64,000 nucleotides of DNA, taken from Stutzerimonas azotifigens DSM 17556 (lineage in GTDB: Bacteria; Pseudomonadota; Gammaproteobacteria; Pseudomonadales; Pseudomonadaceae). Numbering within the stretch: the stretch's first letter is position 1; each line of letters opens with the position of its first letter. A model generated the notes under the pieces. That model was not told the DNA's origin and made no database searches. It was given only the letters and a program-made list of their open reading frames with translations. The position numbers were made by a program, and so were the translations under genes. The stretch is from NCBI RefSeq assembly GCF_000425625.1, contig NZ_AUDU01000028.1, positions 1-64,000 on the forward strand, read 5' to 3'. Of this stretch, positions 25,890-34,478 are shown one piece after another.

Positions 25890-26714
25890 TCAGCCGCGGG
25901 CACGCGCGGCCTGGGGAATGGCCGGGTCCTGGTAGCGGGCCCAGATCTCCCTGAGATGAGCCATGCATTCGGGGTCGAGCACGCGGCGGGGCAGCGGGTC
26001 ACTGTCCCAGTGCCCGTAACGGTCTTCGCCACGGACCAGCAGCGCGCTGCGGCGGCCGAGGGTCGAGACCGTGTGTGCCGGCATGTAGAAGAAGGCCAGG
26101 CCGACGCGCCGGTTGGCGGTGCTGTTGCCGAACGAACCGTGGGCCATCTTTTCGTGGTGCAGCGAGAACTGCCCGGCCCTCAGCTCCATGAACTGGGCCT
26201 GGCTCTCGTCCAGGCCGTGGATGGTCTGCCCGCGCGCCAGCAGGTTCTGCGGGTCGTAGGTTTCCTCGTGCTCGAAATCCGAACCCAGGTGCGAGCCGGG
26301 CAGCACCCGCATGCAGCCGTTCTCGCGGGTGGCGTCGGTGAACGCGAGCCAGGCCGTGACTTCCTGGTGCGGGTCCAGCCCGTAGTACGCCGAATCCTGA
26401 TGCCAGGAGACGAAGCGCGGGTCGTGCGCATGCTTGGCGAACAGCGAGGAGCCGAACAGCAGGATGTCCGGGCCGATCAGCGATTCCACCGCATCGAGAA
26501 TGGCTGGGTGCATCGCCAGCTCGACGAGCCAGGGCGCGGCGAGGTGCGCCTTGATCTTGAGGTACTTCTGCGGGTCCTCGCCCAGCTCGTGCTCGATGTC
26601 CTCCAGGCGGCGCAGGCATCCGGCCGCCTCGTCGCGACTCAACGCATCCAGCGGGTAGAGATAGCCATGGGTCTGGAAATGCTCACGCTGGGCCGGGGCC
26701 AGGTGGTTTGCCAT
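25890..26714 (-). CDS. Phytanoyl-CoA dioxygenase (PhyH) family protein
   Basis: The 274-residue Fe(II)/2-oxoglutarate-dependent oxygenase carries the facial triad. The H-x-D is in VSWHQDSAYYGLDPHQEV and the distal His in FSLHHEKMAHGSFGN, followed by the 2-oxoglutarate Arg region (STANRRVGLAFFYMP). NGCMRVLPGSHLGSDFEHE is a PhyH hallmark. It would hydroxylate (or otherwise oxidise) a small substrate in the cytoplasm. The ATG has AGGAGTCGTT upstream. It heads an operon with a symporter, so the substrate is probably imported by that symporter. Confidence 0.87.
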   Translation of the reverse strand: MANHLAPAQREHFQTHGYLYPLDALSRDEAAGCLRRLEDIEHELGEDPQKYLKIKAHLAAPWLVELAMHPAILDAVESLIGPDILLFGSSLFAKHAHDPRFVSWHQDSAYYGLDPHQEVTAWLAFTDATRENGCMRVLPGSHLGSDFEHEETYDPQNLLARGQTIHGLDESQAQFMELRAGQFSLHHEKMAHGSFGNSTANRRVGLAFFYMPAHTVSTLGRRSALLVRGEDRYGHWDSDPLPRRVLDPECMAHLREIWARYQDPAIPQAARARG

Positions 26715-27525
26715 AACGACTCCTGTGGAATTCGGCGAGGGGCCGAACTTCGTTGCAAGTCATATGCCCGGCCTTTTCCGGCGCCCCCGCCCGCCGCCAC
26801 GCAAATCGCCGGAAGGCGCGGCAAGCCTGCCTTTCAGCGATACGCGCACTGGCCGCCTGCAACCGCCCCTGGCCCGATCAAACTAGGTGGCACACCTCTT
26901 TTCGCCCAAGCGCGGTGCACGGCGGTCCAGGATCGGTCCCCGTGCTTTCAGGCCGCCGTTCCCGGGCGATGAGGCTGCCTGGCGCCCCTCACCCCAGCCC
27001 TCTCCCCAAAGGGGCGAGGGGGTTGGTCTGGCGTTGGCGACCCCACGCGCCCAGGCACAAGAAGCGCCTGCCCGAGCCACGCGATCCGCGAGCAAGGACC
27101 CCGCGCCCCTCGCTCCTACAAAGGGGCCCCAGCGGCGGATGAGAACAGCGCACCAGGCCGTGGGCTTCAGCCCACCGCCCCGGCAAACCTGCCCGCCCTG
27201 CCCAGCCAGGCAGGCCTACCAGAGTCGTAGGAGCGAGCTTGCTCACGAACGAAATGAACAGGACTCGAACAGCTCGCGCGCCCCTCGCTCCTACAAAGGG
27301 GCCCCAGCGGCGGATGAGAACAGCGCACCAGGCCGTAGGGTGGGCTTCAGCCCACCGCCCCGGCAAACCTGCCCGCCTTGCCCAGCCAGGCAGGCCTACC
27401 AGAATCGTAGGAGCGAGCTTGCTCGCGAACGAATGGGCAGGGCTTACCACAGCATCGCGTTCCCCACTCCTCCGGGAGAGCGGTTGGTCTGGCGTTGGTT
27501 GACGGTCCATGGACGGGTACCGGAG
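26715..27525. repeat. Gene-free stretch with a 175-bp tandem duplication
   Basis: No gene is seen. A compound repeat starts at 27102 and again at 27277, a period of 175 bp. Each copy of about 150 bp runs from GCGCCCCTCGCTCCTAC to GTAGGAGCGAGCTTGCTC and contains a GGGCTTCAGCCCACC palindrome. The second copy has a 6-bp insertion (TAGGGT) and a few substitutions. A CCCCTCACCCCAGCCCTCTC-like element at about 26986-27005 belongs to another dispersed family. Confidence 0.75.
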
Positions 27526-29184
27526 TCAGCCGCCCCACACCCACCCCAGACACAGCACCAGCGCCATCAGCCAGGCGCTGAGCGCCAGGGCGTCGCGGCG
27601 CCAGAGGTGGTTCCAGCGCCGTTCCCGGCGGCGCCAGCCGGCGCGGTCAGGATGCAATGTCAGCTCGGGCAGCGGCGGGCGGGTGCAGAGGCGCTTGAGC
27701 CTGAGCGACAGCCCGAGCGCGGGCGAGCGCATGCCGGCCAGTCGTCGCGGCACGCGCCAGCCGCGGCGGACGGCAATCTCGGCGGCGACCACCGCCAGCA
27801 GCAGCGGCCAGAGCAGCGCCCAGAGGTCGGCCAGGCCTAGGTGCTCGAGCATTGGCCGGCGCAGCGCCGGCCACAGCCAGGGCAGCAGCAGCGACAGGCT
27901 GCAGAGCAACGCCCAGGGCAGCCACTGCGCCGGTGGCGGCCGGCGCTTCGGCGCCTGGCCCTGGTCCAGGCGCATCAGCCAGAGCGCGCGCAGCAGGAGG
28001 ATGGAGGTGGCGAAGCCGGCCAGGCTGAGCAGCGGCAGCCAGGCAGCGAACGCGCCTTCGTACCAGACCGCCTTGAGTGCCGCCTTGGCCGTACCGCCGG
28101 TGCTCAGCGGCAACCCCGCCAGGGCCAGCGCCGGCAGCGCCAGCAGCAACCAGGCCGCGTTCGGCAGGCGCGCCTCGTGGGTCATCCCGGCGGCGAGGAA
28201 GAGCGCGCCCTTGGCCAGCCCGTGGTGCACGCCGAACAGCATCAGCGCAGTGACCAGCAGCATCTCCTGTGCTGGATGTCGCCAGGCCAGGGCGAGGATC
28301 ATCAGCAGCCAGCCCATCTGGCTCACCGAGGACCAGGCCAGCACCGCCTTGCTCCGGCTGGCGCAGAGCCCGAGCAGCGCCGCGTAGAGCGCCCCGAACA
28401 GGCCGGCGGCGAGCAGCGGCTGGGCCAGCGCGGCGAGCAGCGGGTCGTCCTGTGGCAGCGCGCGCCAAAGCCCGAGGATGCCGGCCTTGAGCATGGCCCC
28501 GGAGAGCACCGCGCTGGCCGGCGCCGGGGCCACCGGGTGGGCCAGCGGCAGCCAGACGTGCAGCGGCCAGAAACCGGCCTTCAGCCCCAGCCCGACCAGC
28601 AGCAGGGCCAGCGTCGGGCCGTCCACCGGCAGTTCGCGCCAGGTGGAGAAGTCGAAAGCGCCGCCGGCGGCATGGCTGCGCAGCATCAGCCCGGCCAGCA
28701 GCAGCATCTCGCCGAGCACCGCCAGTTGCAGGTACAGCCGCCCGGCGCGGCGTGCCTCGGCGTTGCCCGGGTGGACGATCAGCCCGTAGGCGGACAGGCT
28801 CATCAGGCTGAAGCCGAGGTAGAAGCTCAGTGCATCGGCGGCGACGATCAGCAGCAGGTTGCCGGCCAGCGCCAGCAGCCAGAAGCACCAGAAGCGCAGG
28901 CGCCGTGCGTCTTCGCGCTGGCTGCTGGCGGCGAACACGCCCGCCGAGCCCCAGAGCACAGCGGTGAAGCCGAGCCAGGCGCGGGTCAGCGCGTCCTCGC
29001 CGCCCCAGCGAATGCCCTCCCCGACCCAGGCGAGGTCGAGCGGCGCCGGCGCTTGCCAGACCGCCAGCAGCGCTGGCAGGCAGGCCAGCCACAGCCCGCC
29101 GATGACCCGCTCGCGGCACCAGACCAGCAACGCCGCGGCCAGCAGCGGGGCCAGCGGCACCAGCAGCCAGAGCCAGACGCTCAT
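27526..29184 (-). CDS. Third proton-antiporter-like subunit (NuoL/M/N family) of an Mrp-like complex
   Basis: The 552-residue polytopic protein is of the Proton_antipo_M family. The conserved TM7 Lys lies in LGLKAGFWPLHVWLPLAHPV and the TM8 Lys in GVHHGLAKGALFLAAG. The TM5 segment reads FYLGFSLMSLSAYGLIV, where homologues have Glu (for example GWE); here the position appears to be Ser. The C-terminal 150 residues are a further hydrophobic part and a basic stretch (RRRERRWNHLWRRD). It is the last gene of the eight-gene operon and overlaps the preceding gene by 4 bp. It may be a non-pumping or modified subunit. Confidence 0.82.
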   Translation of the reverse strand: MSVWLWLLVPLAPLLAAALLVWCRERVIGGLWLACLPALLAVWQAPAPLDLAWVGEGIRWGGEDALTRAWLGFTAVLWGSAGVFAASSQREDARRLRFWCFWLLALAGNLLLIVAADALSFYLGFSLMSLSAYGLIVHPGNAEARRAGRLYLQLAVLGEMLLLAGLMLRSHAAGGAFDFSTWRELPVDGPTLALLLVGLGLKAGFWPLHVWLPLAHPVAPAPASAVLSGAMLKAGILGLWRALPQDDPLLAALAQPLLAAGLFGALYAALLGLCASRSKAVLAWSSVSQMGWLLMILALAWRHPAQEMLLVTALMLFGVHHGLAKGALFLAAGMTHEARLPNAAWLLLALPALALAGLPLSTGGTAKAALKAVWYEGAFAAWLPLLSLAGFATSILLLRALWLMRLDQGQAPKRRPPPAQWLPWALLCSLSLLLPWLWPALRRPMLEHLGLADLWALLWPLLLAVVAAEIAVRRGWRVPRRLAGMRSPALGLSLRLKRLCTRPPLPELTLHPDRAGWRRRERRWNHLWRRDALALSAWLMALVLCLGWVWGG

Positions 29185-30677
29185 CGCGGGAACTCCCGGT
29201 CGACGATCAGCCTGGCCCAGCCCAGCGGGCTGATCGCGGTGCCGGCCAGGATACCCACCAGCACCGAGGCCAGCGCGGTGAACACCACCGGCAGCAGGAG
29301 CAGCCAGTGGGTTTCCCAGCGCTCGCCGGCCCAGTTGTCGGCATGCCAGTCAGCCGGCGTGGCGAACCAGCCACGCCAGACGAGCGGCAGGAAGTAGGCG
29401 GCATTGAGCAGCGCCGAGCCGAGCAGCACCAGCAGCACCCAGTCCTGCCCCACCTCCAGCGCGCCGCTGCCCAGGTACCACTTGCTGATGAAGCCGGCGA
29501 TCGGCGGCACGCCGATCATGCCCAGCGCGCCGACGGTGAAGGCGGTCATGGTCAGCGGCATGCGCCGGCCGATGCCGTTCATCTCCCGGATACGGTGCAC
29601 CCCCAGGGTCTCGGCGAAATTGCCGGCGCAGTAGAACAGTGTCACCTTCATCAGGCCTTGGTGCGCCAGGTGCACCAGCCCGCCGACCACCGCCAACGGC
29701 CCGAGCAGCGCCACGCCGAGGGTGATGTAGGACACCTGGCTGACCGTCGAGTAGGCCAGCCGGCGCTTCAGCTCGCTCTGCTGCAGGGCGCGCAGCGAGC
29801 CGAACAGGATGGTCGCCGCCGCCAGCCAGAGCAGCGGCCGGGCCAGCGCCAGCGCTTCCATCGCCTCGGCGCCGTAGACGTCGTAGACCACCCGCACGAT
29901 GCCGAAGGCGCCGGTCTTGACCACCGCCACCGCATGCAACAGCGCGCTGACCGGCGCCGGCGCCACCATCGCCTTGGGCAGCCAGCCGTGCAGCGGAATC
30001 AGCGCGGCCTTCACCCCCAGCCCCAGCACCAGCAGCGCGAAGGCCACCCGCAGGCTCGGCCCGCGCTCTTCCACCAGGCCGTCGAGGTAGCCGCCGGGCT
30101 GGAAGTCCGGCGAGCCGGCCAGCGCATGCAGCAGCGCCACGCCCATCAGCACCAGGGTGCCGCCGCCCACCGTGTAGGCCAGGTAGACGCGCCCGGCGCG
30201 CAGCGACTCGGGCGTGCCGCGGTGCACCACCAGCGGGAAGGTGGCCAGGGTCAGCAGTTCGTAGAACAGCAGGAAGGTCACCAGGTTGCCGGCCAGGGCC
30301 AGGCCCACGGTGGCGCTCACGCACAGGCTGAAGTAGCCGAAGAAGCGCGAGCGCAGCGGCGAGTCCTCCAGATAGCCGATGGCGTAGACGGTGGTAGCCA
30401 GCCAGAGCACCGTGGACAGGGTGACGAACAGCAGCGACAGCGCATCGCCCTGCAGGACCAGCGGCGCGCCGGGCAGAAAAGGCAGGCTGAAGCGGAAGGT
30501 CAGCCCGTCGCTCACCCCGATCAGCATCGCCGCCACCAGCACCACCTTGAGCGCCACGCCGGCGAGGTTGAGCGTGACCCGCAGGCGTTGCTGCTCCTCG
30601 CGCAGGGTGAAGATGATCAGCCCCGGCACCAGCGAGCTGAGCACGATGGCCAATGGCAGCAGGCTGGTCCAGCTCAT
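29181..30677 (-). CDS. Proton-antiporter-like subunit (MrpD/NuoM-like) of an Mrp-like complex
   Basis: The 498-residue polytopic membrane protein of the Proton_antipo_M family has the TM5 Glu in LLFYELLTLATFPLVVH. The TM7 Lys lies in GLGVKAALIPLHGWLPKAMV and the broken-helix/Lys region in HLAHQGLMKVTLFYCAGNF. All the proton-path residues are in place. Start 30677 overlaps the stop of the preceding mrpD-like gene (ATGA); the open frame to 32036 is a shadow. It is the second of three large antiporter-like subunits in the operon. It probably contributes to Na+(K+)/H+ exchange together with the small Mrp subunits. Confidence 0.87.
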   Translation of the reverse strand: MSWTSLLPLAIVLSSLVPGLIIFTLREEQQRLRVTLNLAGVALKVVLVAAMLIGVSDGLTFRFSLPFLPGAPLVLQGDALSLLFVTLSTVLWLATTVYAIGYLEDSPLRSRFFGYFSLCVSATVGLALAGNLVTFLLFYELLTLATFPLVVHRGTPESLRAGRVYLAYTVGGGTLVLMGVALLHALAGSPDFQPGGYLDGLVEERGPSLRVAFALLVLGLGVKAALIPLHGWLPKAMVAPAPVSALLHAVAVVKTGAFGIVRVVYDVYGAEAMEALALARPLLWLAAATILFGSLRALQQSELKRRLAYSTVSQVSYITLGVALLGPLAVVGGLVHLAHQGLMKVTLFYCAGNFAETLGVHRIREMNGIGRRMPLTMTAFTVGALGMIGVPPIAGFISKWYLGSGALEVGQDWVLLVLLGSALLNAAYFLPLVWRGWFATPADWHADNWAGERWETHWLLLLPVVFTALASVLVGILAGTAISPLGWARLIVDREFPR

Positions 30678-32095
30678 CGGCTCACCCCTTCCAGCCAGGG
30701 CAGCATGCGCTCGCCGATCAGCGCCAGGCCGAACACCAGCAGCGCCGGCAGCAGCGTCAGCCACTGGCCGAAGCGATCGGGCCGGACCTGCGGCGGCTGC
30801 GGGCGCGCGCGGTCGAAGCCGTGCGCCACCACGCGGAACACGTAGGCGGCCGACATCAGGGTGCCGAGCACCACGGCGAGCGCCCAGCCCCAGTGCTGCG
30901 GCCGCTCGAGCAGCGGCTGCAGCAACAGCCATTTGGCCAGGAAGCCGCCGCTGGGCGGCAGGCCGATCAGGCTGACGCCGGCGGTGACGAAGGTGAACAT
31001 GGTCACCGGCAGCGTCTGGCTGGCGCCCTTGAGGGTCACCACCCGCTTGCCGCCGAGAGTGTGCTGCAGTTCGCCGGCGGCGAGGAACATCGACACCTTG
31101 GCCAGCCCGTGGGCGACCACGAACAGCCACAGCGCCGCCTCCAGGCGCGGCTCCTGCCAGTGCATCGCCAGGCCCAGCGCCAGCAGCGCATAGCCCAGCT
31201 GGGCCACGGTGGAATAGGCCACGAGCGACTTCAGCAGCGGCGTGCGCAGCGCCGCCCAGCCGCCCGCCAGCAGGGCCAGCGCACCGGCGCCCGCCAGCAG
31301 CGGCCCGGCCTGCACCGCCAGCTCGGTCGGCGCCAGGCGGGTCCAGAGCAGCCAGAGGATGTACAGCGGTCCCTTCACCACCAGCGCCGAGAGCAGCGCG
31401 CTCACCGCCGCGGGCGCGCTGGAATGCGCCGCCGGCAGCCACAGGTGCAGCGGCCAGAGCGCGCCCTTGAGCATCAGCCCGAGGGTCATCAACAGCAGCG
31501 CCAGGCGGGTCGGCGCATCCGCGGTCGCCTGCTCGCCGAGCAGGAACAGGTCCAGCACCCCATAGCGCCCGTAGAGGATCGCCACGCCCAGCAGGTAGGC
31601 CAGCGAGCCGGCCAGCGACAGCAGCAGATAATCCAGCGCCGGACGCTGCGCCTTCTCGCCCGCCAGGGCCACCAGCGCCACCGCGGCCAGGCCGAGAAGC
31701 TCCAGGGTGACGTAGAGGTTGAACAGGTCGGCCGACAGCCAGAGCGCGGCCAGCGCCGCGTGCAGCAGGCAGGCCAGCGGCCAGAAGTCCGCCCCGCCGA
31801 TGGCATGTGGGCGGCGCGCGGCATACACCGCCACCAGCAGGTGCAATCCCGCGGTGAACAGCAGCAGCAGGGCCGACAGCGGCGTCAGCTGCAGGCGGAT
31901 CGCCAGCGGCGGCGCCCAGCCGCCGACCTCCAGCCACTGGCGGGTGCCATCCGCCACCTGGTGCAGCGCCGCCGCGGCGGCCAGCAGCGAGACCAGCGCG
32001 ACGCCCAGCGCCAGCCCGGCCCTGGCCGGGCGCCATAGCACCAGCAGCAGGCCGCCGGCCAGGGGCGCGAACAGGCTCAGCAGCGCCGCGTTCAT
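30674..32095 (-). CDS. MrpD/MnhD-like antiporter subunit
   Basis: The 473-residue Proton_antipo_M protein has TM5 Glu in FNLYVTLELLGLAAVALVAL. The TM7 Lys is in GLMLKGALWPLHLWLPAAHS and the TM8 Lys in VVAHGLAKVSMFLAAGEL. It follows directly after the mrpC-like gene (4-bp overlap), the standard C-D order of Mrp operons, and is therefore the best MrpD equivalent. It sits in the inner membrane and takes part in cation/proton exchange. Confidence 0.86.
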   Translation of the reverse strand: MNAALLSLFAPLAGGLLLVLWRPARAGLALGVALVSLLAAAAALHQVADGTRQWLEVGGWAPPLAIRLQLTPLSALLLLFTAGLHLLVAVYAARRPHAIGGADFWPLACLLHAALAALWLSADLFNLYVTLELLGLAAVALVALAGEKAQRPALDYLLLSLAGSLAYLLGVAILYGRYGVLDLFLLGEQATADAPTRLALLLMTLGLMLKGALWPLHLWLPAAHSSAPAAVSALLSALVVKGPLYILWLLWTRLAPTELAVQAGPLLAGAGALALLAGGWAALRTPLLKSLVAYSTVAQLGYALLALGLAMHWQEPRLEAALWLFVVAHGLAKVSMFLAAGELQHTLGGKRVVTLKGASQTLPVTMFTFVTAGVSLIGLPPSGGFLAKWLLLQPLLERPQHWGWALAVVLGTLMSAAYVFRVVAHGFDRARPQPPQVRPDRFGQWLTLLPALLVFGLALIGERMLPWLEGVSR

Positions 32096-32373
32096 GCGTC
32101 GCCCTTGCGCGCCCTGGCCAGCTGGCCGGACAGCCGCAGGGCCAGCGCGGTGGCGCTGACCGCCACCACCAGACCGGTCACCACCAGCGCCACCAGCACC
32201 GGGTCGCCGGGCCGCTCGCGGATGGCCAGCGCGACCATCACCAGGAACACGCCGCTGCCCATCAGGTTGATGGCGATGATGCGCCGCACGGCGTTGCGCA
32301 GGGTCAGCAGCCCGTGCAGGCCCAGCAGCCAGAGCACGCAGCCCACTCCGAGCCAGAACAGCGGCGTGCTCAC
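32092..32373 (-). CDS. MrpC/MnhC (NuoK-like) subunit
   Basis: The 93-residue protein has three hydrophobic segments and the NuoK/MrpC pattern (GLHGLLTLRNAVRRIIAINLM, then DPVLVALVVTGLVVAVSATAL). The DPVxxALVxTxIV motif is diagnostic of MrpC. It starts with GTG at 32373 in a GTGA overlap with the upstream MrpB-like gene. Part of the Mrp-like operon. Confidence 0.87.
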   Translation of the reverse strand: MSTPLFWLGVGCVLWLLGLHGLLTLRNAVRRIIAINLMGSGVFLVMVALAIRERPGDPVLVALVVTGLVVAVSATALALRLSGQLARARKGDA

Positions 32374-33284
32374 GGCGCGGGCTCCCGACGTTCGCCCACC
32401 ACCAGCAGGCTGAGGCTGGCGGCGATGGACAGGGTGGCGGCGACCTCGATCGCCAGGATCAGCGGCTTGGCCCAGCCGGCCGGATAGCTCAGCCAGCCCT
32501 GGCCCAGCCAGGCGCCGGCCGCGGCCACCGCGAGAAACAGCGCGAGCCCCAGCAGCACCAACAGCCGCAGCGGCCAGAACGACCAGCGCAGCGGCGGCAG
32601 CAGATGCGCCAGGCGCAGCGACACCACCCCGGCGGCGAGCAGCGCGCCGGCCTGGAAGGCGCCGCCCGGCGCGCTGCTGCCACGCCACAGCAGGAAGCCG
32701 CCGACCAGCACCAGCAGCGGCGCCAGGTGCGCGTTCCAGGCCCGCAGCTGGGGCCATGGCCGGGCCGTGTCGAGGCGACCGGAGCCGAGCTGGCGGGCGC
32801 CGAGCAGCGCCAGCAGCAGTACCGCCAGCTCCAGCAGGGTGTCCCAGGCCCGGTAGTTGAGCAGTACGGCCGTCACCGGGTGCTCGACGCCGCTGTGCGG
32901 CAGCGCCGCGAGGGCCAGCTCGGGCAGCGGCGAGTCCCGCTCGGCCAGGGGCGCCAGCGAGCTCAGCATCAGCCACAGCACCGGCAGCAATACGGCTGCC
33001 GCCGCCAGCCCGCGGCGCCTGCAGGCCAGGTCGAACTCGCCCTCCGGGGCCCGCCCCTGCCGCGCCAGCGCGGCGAACAGCAGGGCGCCGGTCAGGCCGG
33101 CGCCGATGGCGGCCTCGGCCAGCGCCAGGTCGACGGCACCGAGCCGCGCCCAGACCAGCGCCAGCACCAGGCCGAAGGTCACGAACAGCAGGATGCTGGT
33201 GTACAGGCTGCGCCCGTACAGCGCGCCGCCGGCCAGCATCAGCAGCAGCCCGGCCAGGACCAGGTCGAACAGCCCTTCAGCCAT
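32370..33284 (-). CDS. Fused MbhD (DUF4040) - MrpB-like membrane subunit
   Basis: The 304-residue membrane protein is assembled from two Mrp modules. Residues 1-80 match the MbhD/DUF4040 part found at the end of canonical MrpA (YTSILLFVTFGLVLALVWAR, then VDLALAEAAIGAGLTGALL). Residues from about 95 include an MbhE-like stretch (HPVTAVLLNYRAWDTLLELA). An MrpB-like C-terminal half follows (LLVLVGGFLLWRGSSAPGGA, then FQAGALLAAG). Canonical Mrp operons keep these as the MrpA tail plus separate MrpB. It overlaps the mrpG-like gene by 8 bp. Confidence 0.83.
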   Translation of the reverse strand: MAEGLFDLVLAGLLLMLAGGALYGRSLYTSILLFVTFGLVLALVWARLGAVDLALAEAAIGAGLTGALLFAALARQGRAPEGEFDLACRRRGLAAAAVLLPVLWLMLSSLAPLAERDSPLPELALAALPHSGVEHPVTAVLLNYRAWDTLLELAVLLLALLGARQLGSGRLDTARPWPQLRAWNAHLAPLLVLVGGFLLWRGSSAPGGAFQAGALLAAGVVSLRLAHLLPPLRWSFWPLRLLVLLGLALFLAVAAAGAWLGQGWLSYPAGWAKPLILAIEVAATLSIAASLSLLVVGERREPAP

Positions 33285-33573
33285 CGCCTTCCTCCTCGCG
33301 CGCCTGGCGCGCCAGCAGCTGGCAGGCGGTCGCGCCCGAGGCCAGCACCAGCAGCCAGATCAACAAGAGCTGCGCCACCTCCCACAGGCTGCCGGCACGG
33401 CAGGCCAGCCCCGCGGCCACCAGCCCGAAGCCGAGGGTGTCGGCCTTGGTCAGGGCATGCAGCCGGCTGTACACGTCGGGAAAACGCAGCAGGCCGATGC
33501 TGCCGGCGGCGAAGAACAGCAGCCCGCCGGCCAGCGGCAGCCAGCTCAGCCCGTCGAGCAGCCACTCAGTCAT
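33277..33573 (-). CDS. MrpG/MnhG-like subunit
   Basis: The 98-residue small membrane protein has three hydrophobic stretches and the diagnostic MrpG motif GSIGLLRFPDVYSRLHALTK, continuing ADTLGFG. Third gene of the Mrp-like operon, overlapping both neighbours (8 bp on each side). The C-terminal tail is charged (RQAREEEGDG). Confidence 0.9.
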   Translation of the reverse strand: MTEWLLDGLSWLPLAGGLLFFAAGSIGLLRFPDVYSRLHALTKADTLGFGLVAAGLACRAGSLWEVAQLLLIWLLVLASGATACQLLARQAREEEGDG

Positions 33574-33817
33574 GCGCGCCCCGCCGTAGCAGTTGCACCA
33601 GCGCCGCGCTCAGCAAGGCCGCCAGCAACGCCAGCACCAGCGCCACGTCGCGCAATGCCGGGGCCTGCAGCGCCTGGGCCAGCACCAGTAGCAGGGCCGT
33701 GCCGCTGGTGCCGCACAGCTGCACCGCCTGCAGCCGATCGACCCGCCCGGGCCCGCGCAGCACACGCCACAGGCCTAGGGCCATGGTCAGCAGGAGCAAC
33801 GCGGCGAACAGGATCAT
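33566..33817 (-). CDS. MrpF/MnhF-like subunit
   Basis: The 83-residue protein has three hydrophobic segments. It carries the MrpF pattern RVLRGPGRVDRLQAVQLCGT followed by ALRDVALVLALLAALLSAAL. Start at ATG 33817 overlapping the mrpE-like stop (ATGA). Second gene of the operon. Confidence 0.88.
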   Translation of the reverse strand: MILFAALLLLTMALGLWRVLRGPGRVDRLQAVQLCGTSGTALLLVLAQALQAPALRDVALVLALLAALLSAALVQLLRRGAHD

Positions 33818-34308
33818 CGGCCACCTTCCAGCGGGCTGAGCAGGTTGGCCAAACGGCGCTCCAGTTCGGCCACATCGGCCTGCCAGGGCTGCTGGCGATC
33901 GAGCACGTGGAGCTGCATGCGCCCGTCTTCGATTCCGGATGCCAGGGTCCCCGGCAACAGGCCAACCAGCGCCGAGAGCAGTAGATGCACATGGGCGCTG
34001 TCCGCGGACAAGGGGTATTCGACCCAGGCCGGCGCCACCGGGCAGCGCCGGTGCAGCGCCCGGCGCGCCACGTCCCAGGCTCCGCCCAGCATCAATCGCA
34101 GGAAATAGCCGACAAAACCCGGCAGCGCCCGCAGGCGCAGGCGCCAGGGCCGCAGCGAAAGGCGCAGGCTCAGGACCACGGCCGCGACGACGAAGGGCAC
34201 GCCCAGCAGCCAGCCCCCACCCTCGGCGATCACCGCCCAGAGCGCGCCGTAGAGGAGCAGCCAGTAGAGTGCGGCGACCCCGCGATGTGGTAGCCCGTGC
34301 CCGGTCAT
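33814..34308 (-). CDS. MrpE/MnhE-like subunit
   Basis: The 164-residue protein has an N-terminal membrane pair and a cytoplasmic domain. The MrpE pattern is visible as GFVGYFLRLMLGGAWDVARR and LLSALVGLLPGTLASGIEDG, followed by LHVLD. It is the first gene of the operon (order E-F-G-D'B-C-D-D-D). A GGGGACTA ribosome site precedes the ATG. The operon promoter should lie in the 34309-34478 interval; no clear -35/-10 pair was fixed. Confidence 0.88.
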   Translation of the reverse strand: MTGHGLPHRGVAALYWLLLYGALWAVIAEGGGWLLGVPFVVAAVVLSLRLSLRPWRLRLRALPGFVGYFLRLMLGGAWDVARRALHRRCPVAPAWVEYPLSADSAHVHLLLSALVGLLPGTLASGIEDGRMQLHVLDRQQPWQADVAELERRLANLLSPLEGGR

Positions 34309-34478
34309 TAGTCCCCGTCCCGAAAGCGTTGTGCTGTTGAACGAGGTTAGGGCAAGGAGTTCGGGATCGCCCGTGGCGCTTGTTTTTCAGCAGATTGCCT
34401 GCCGGCACCGGCTCATGTCGCCGCGAGGGCGCGCCTCCCACCAAGGGCCTGCCCGGGCAAGGCGGGCTCCAGCGCGTA

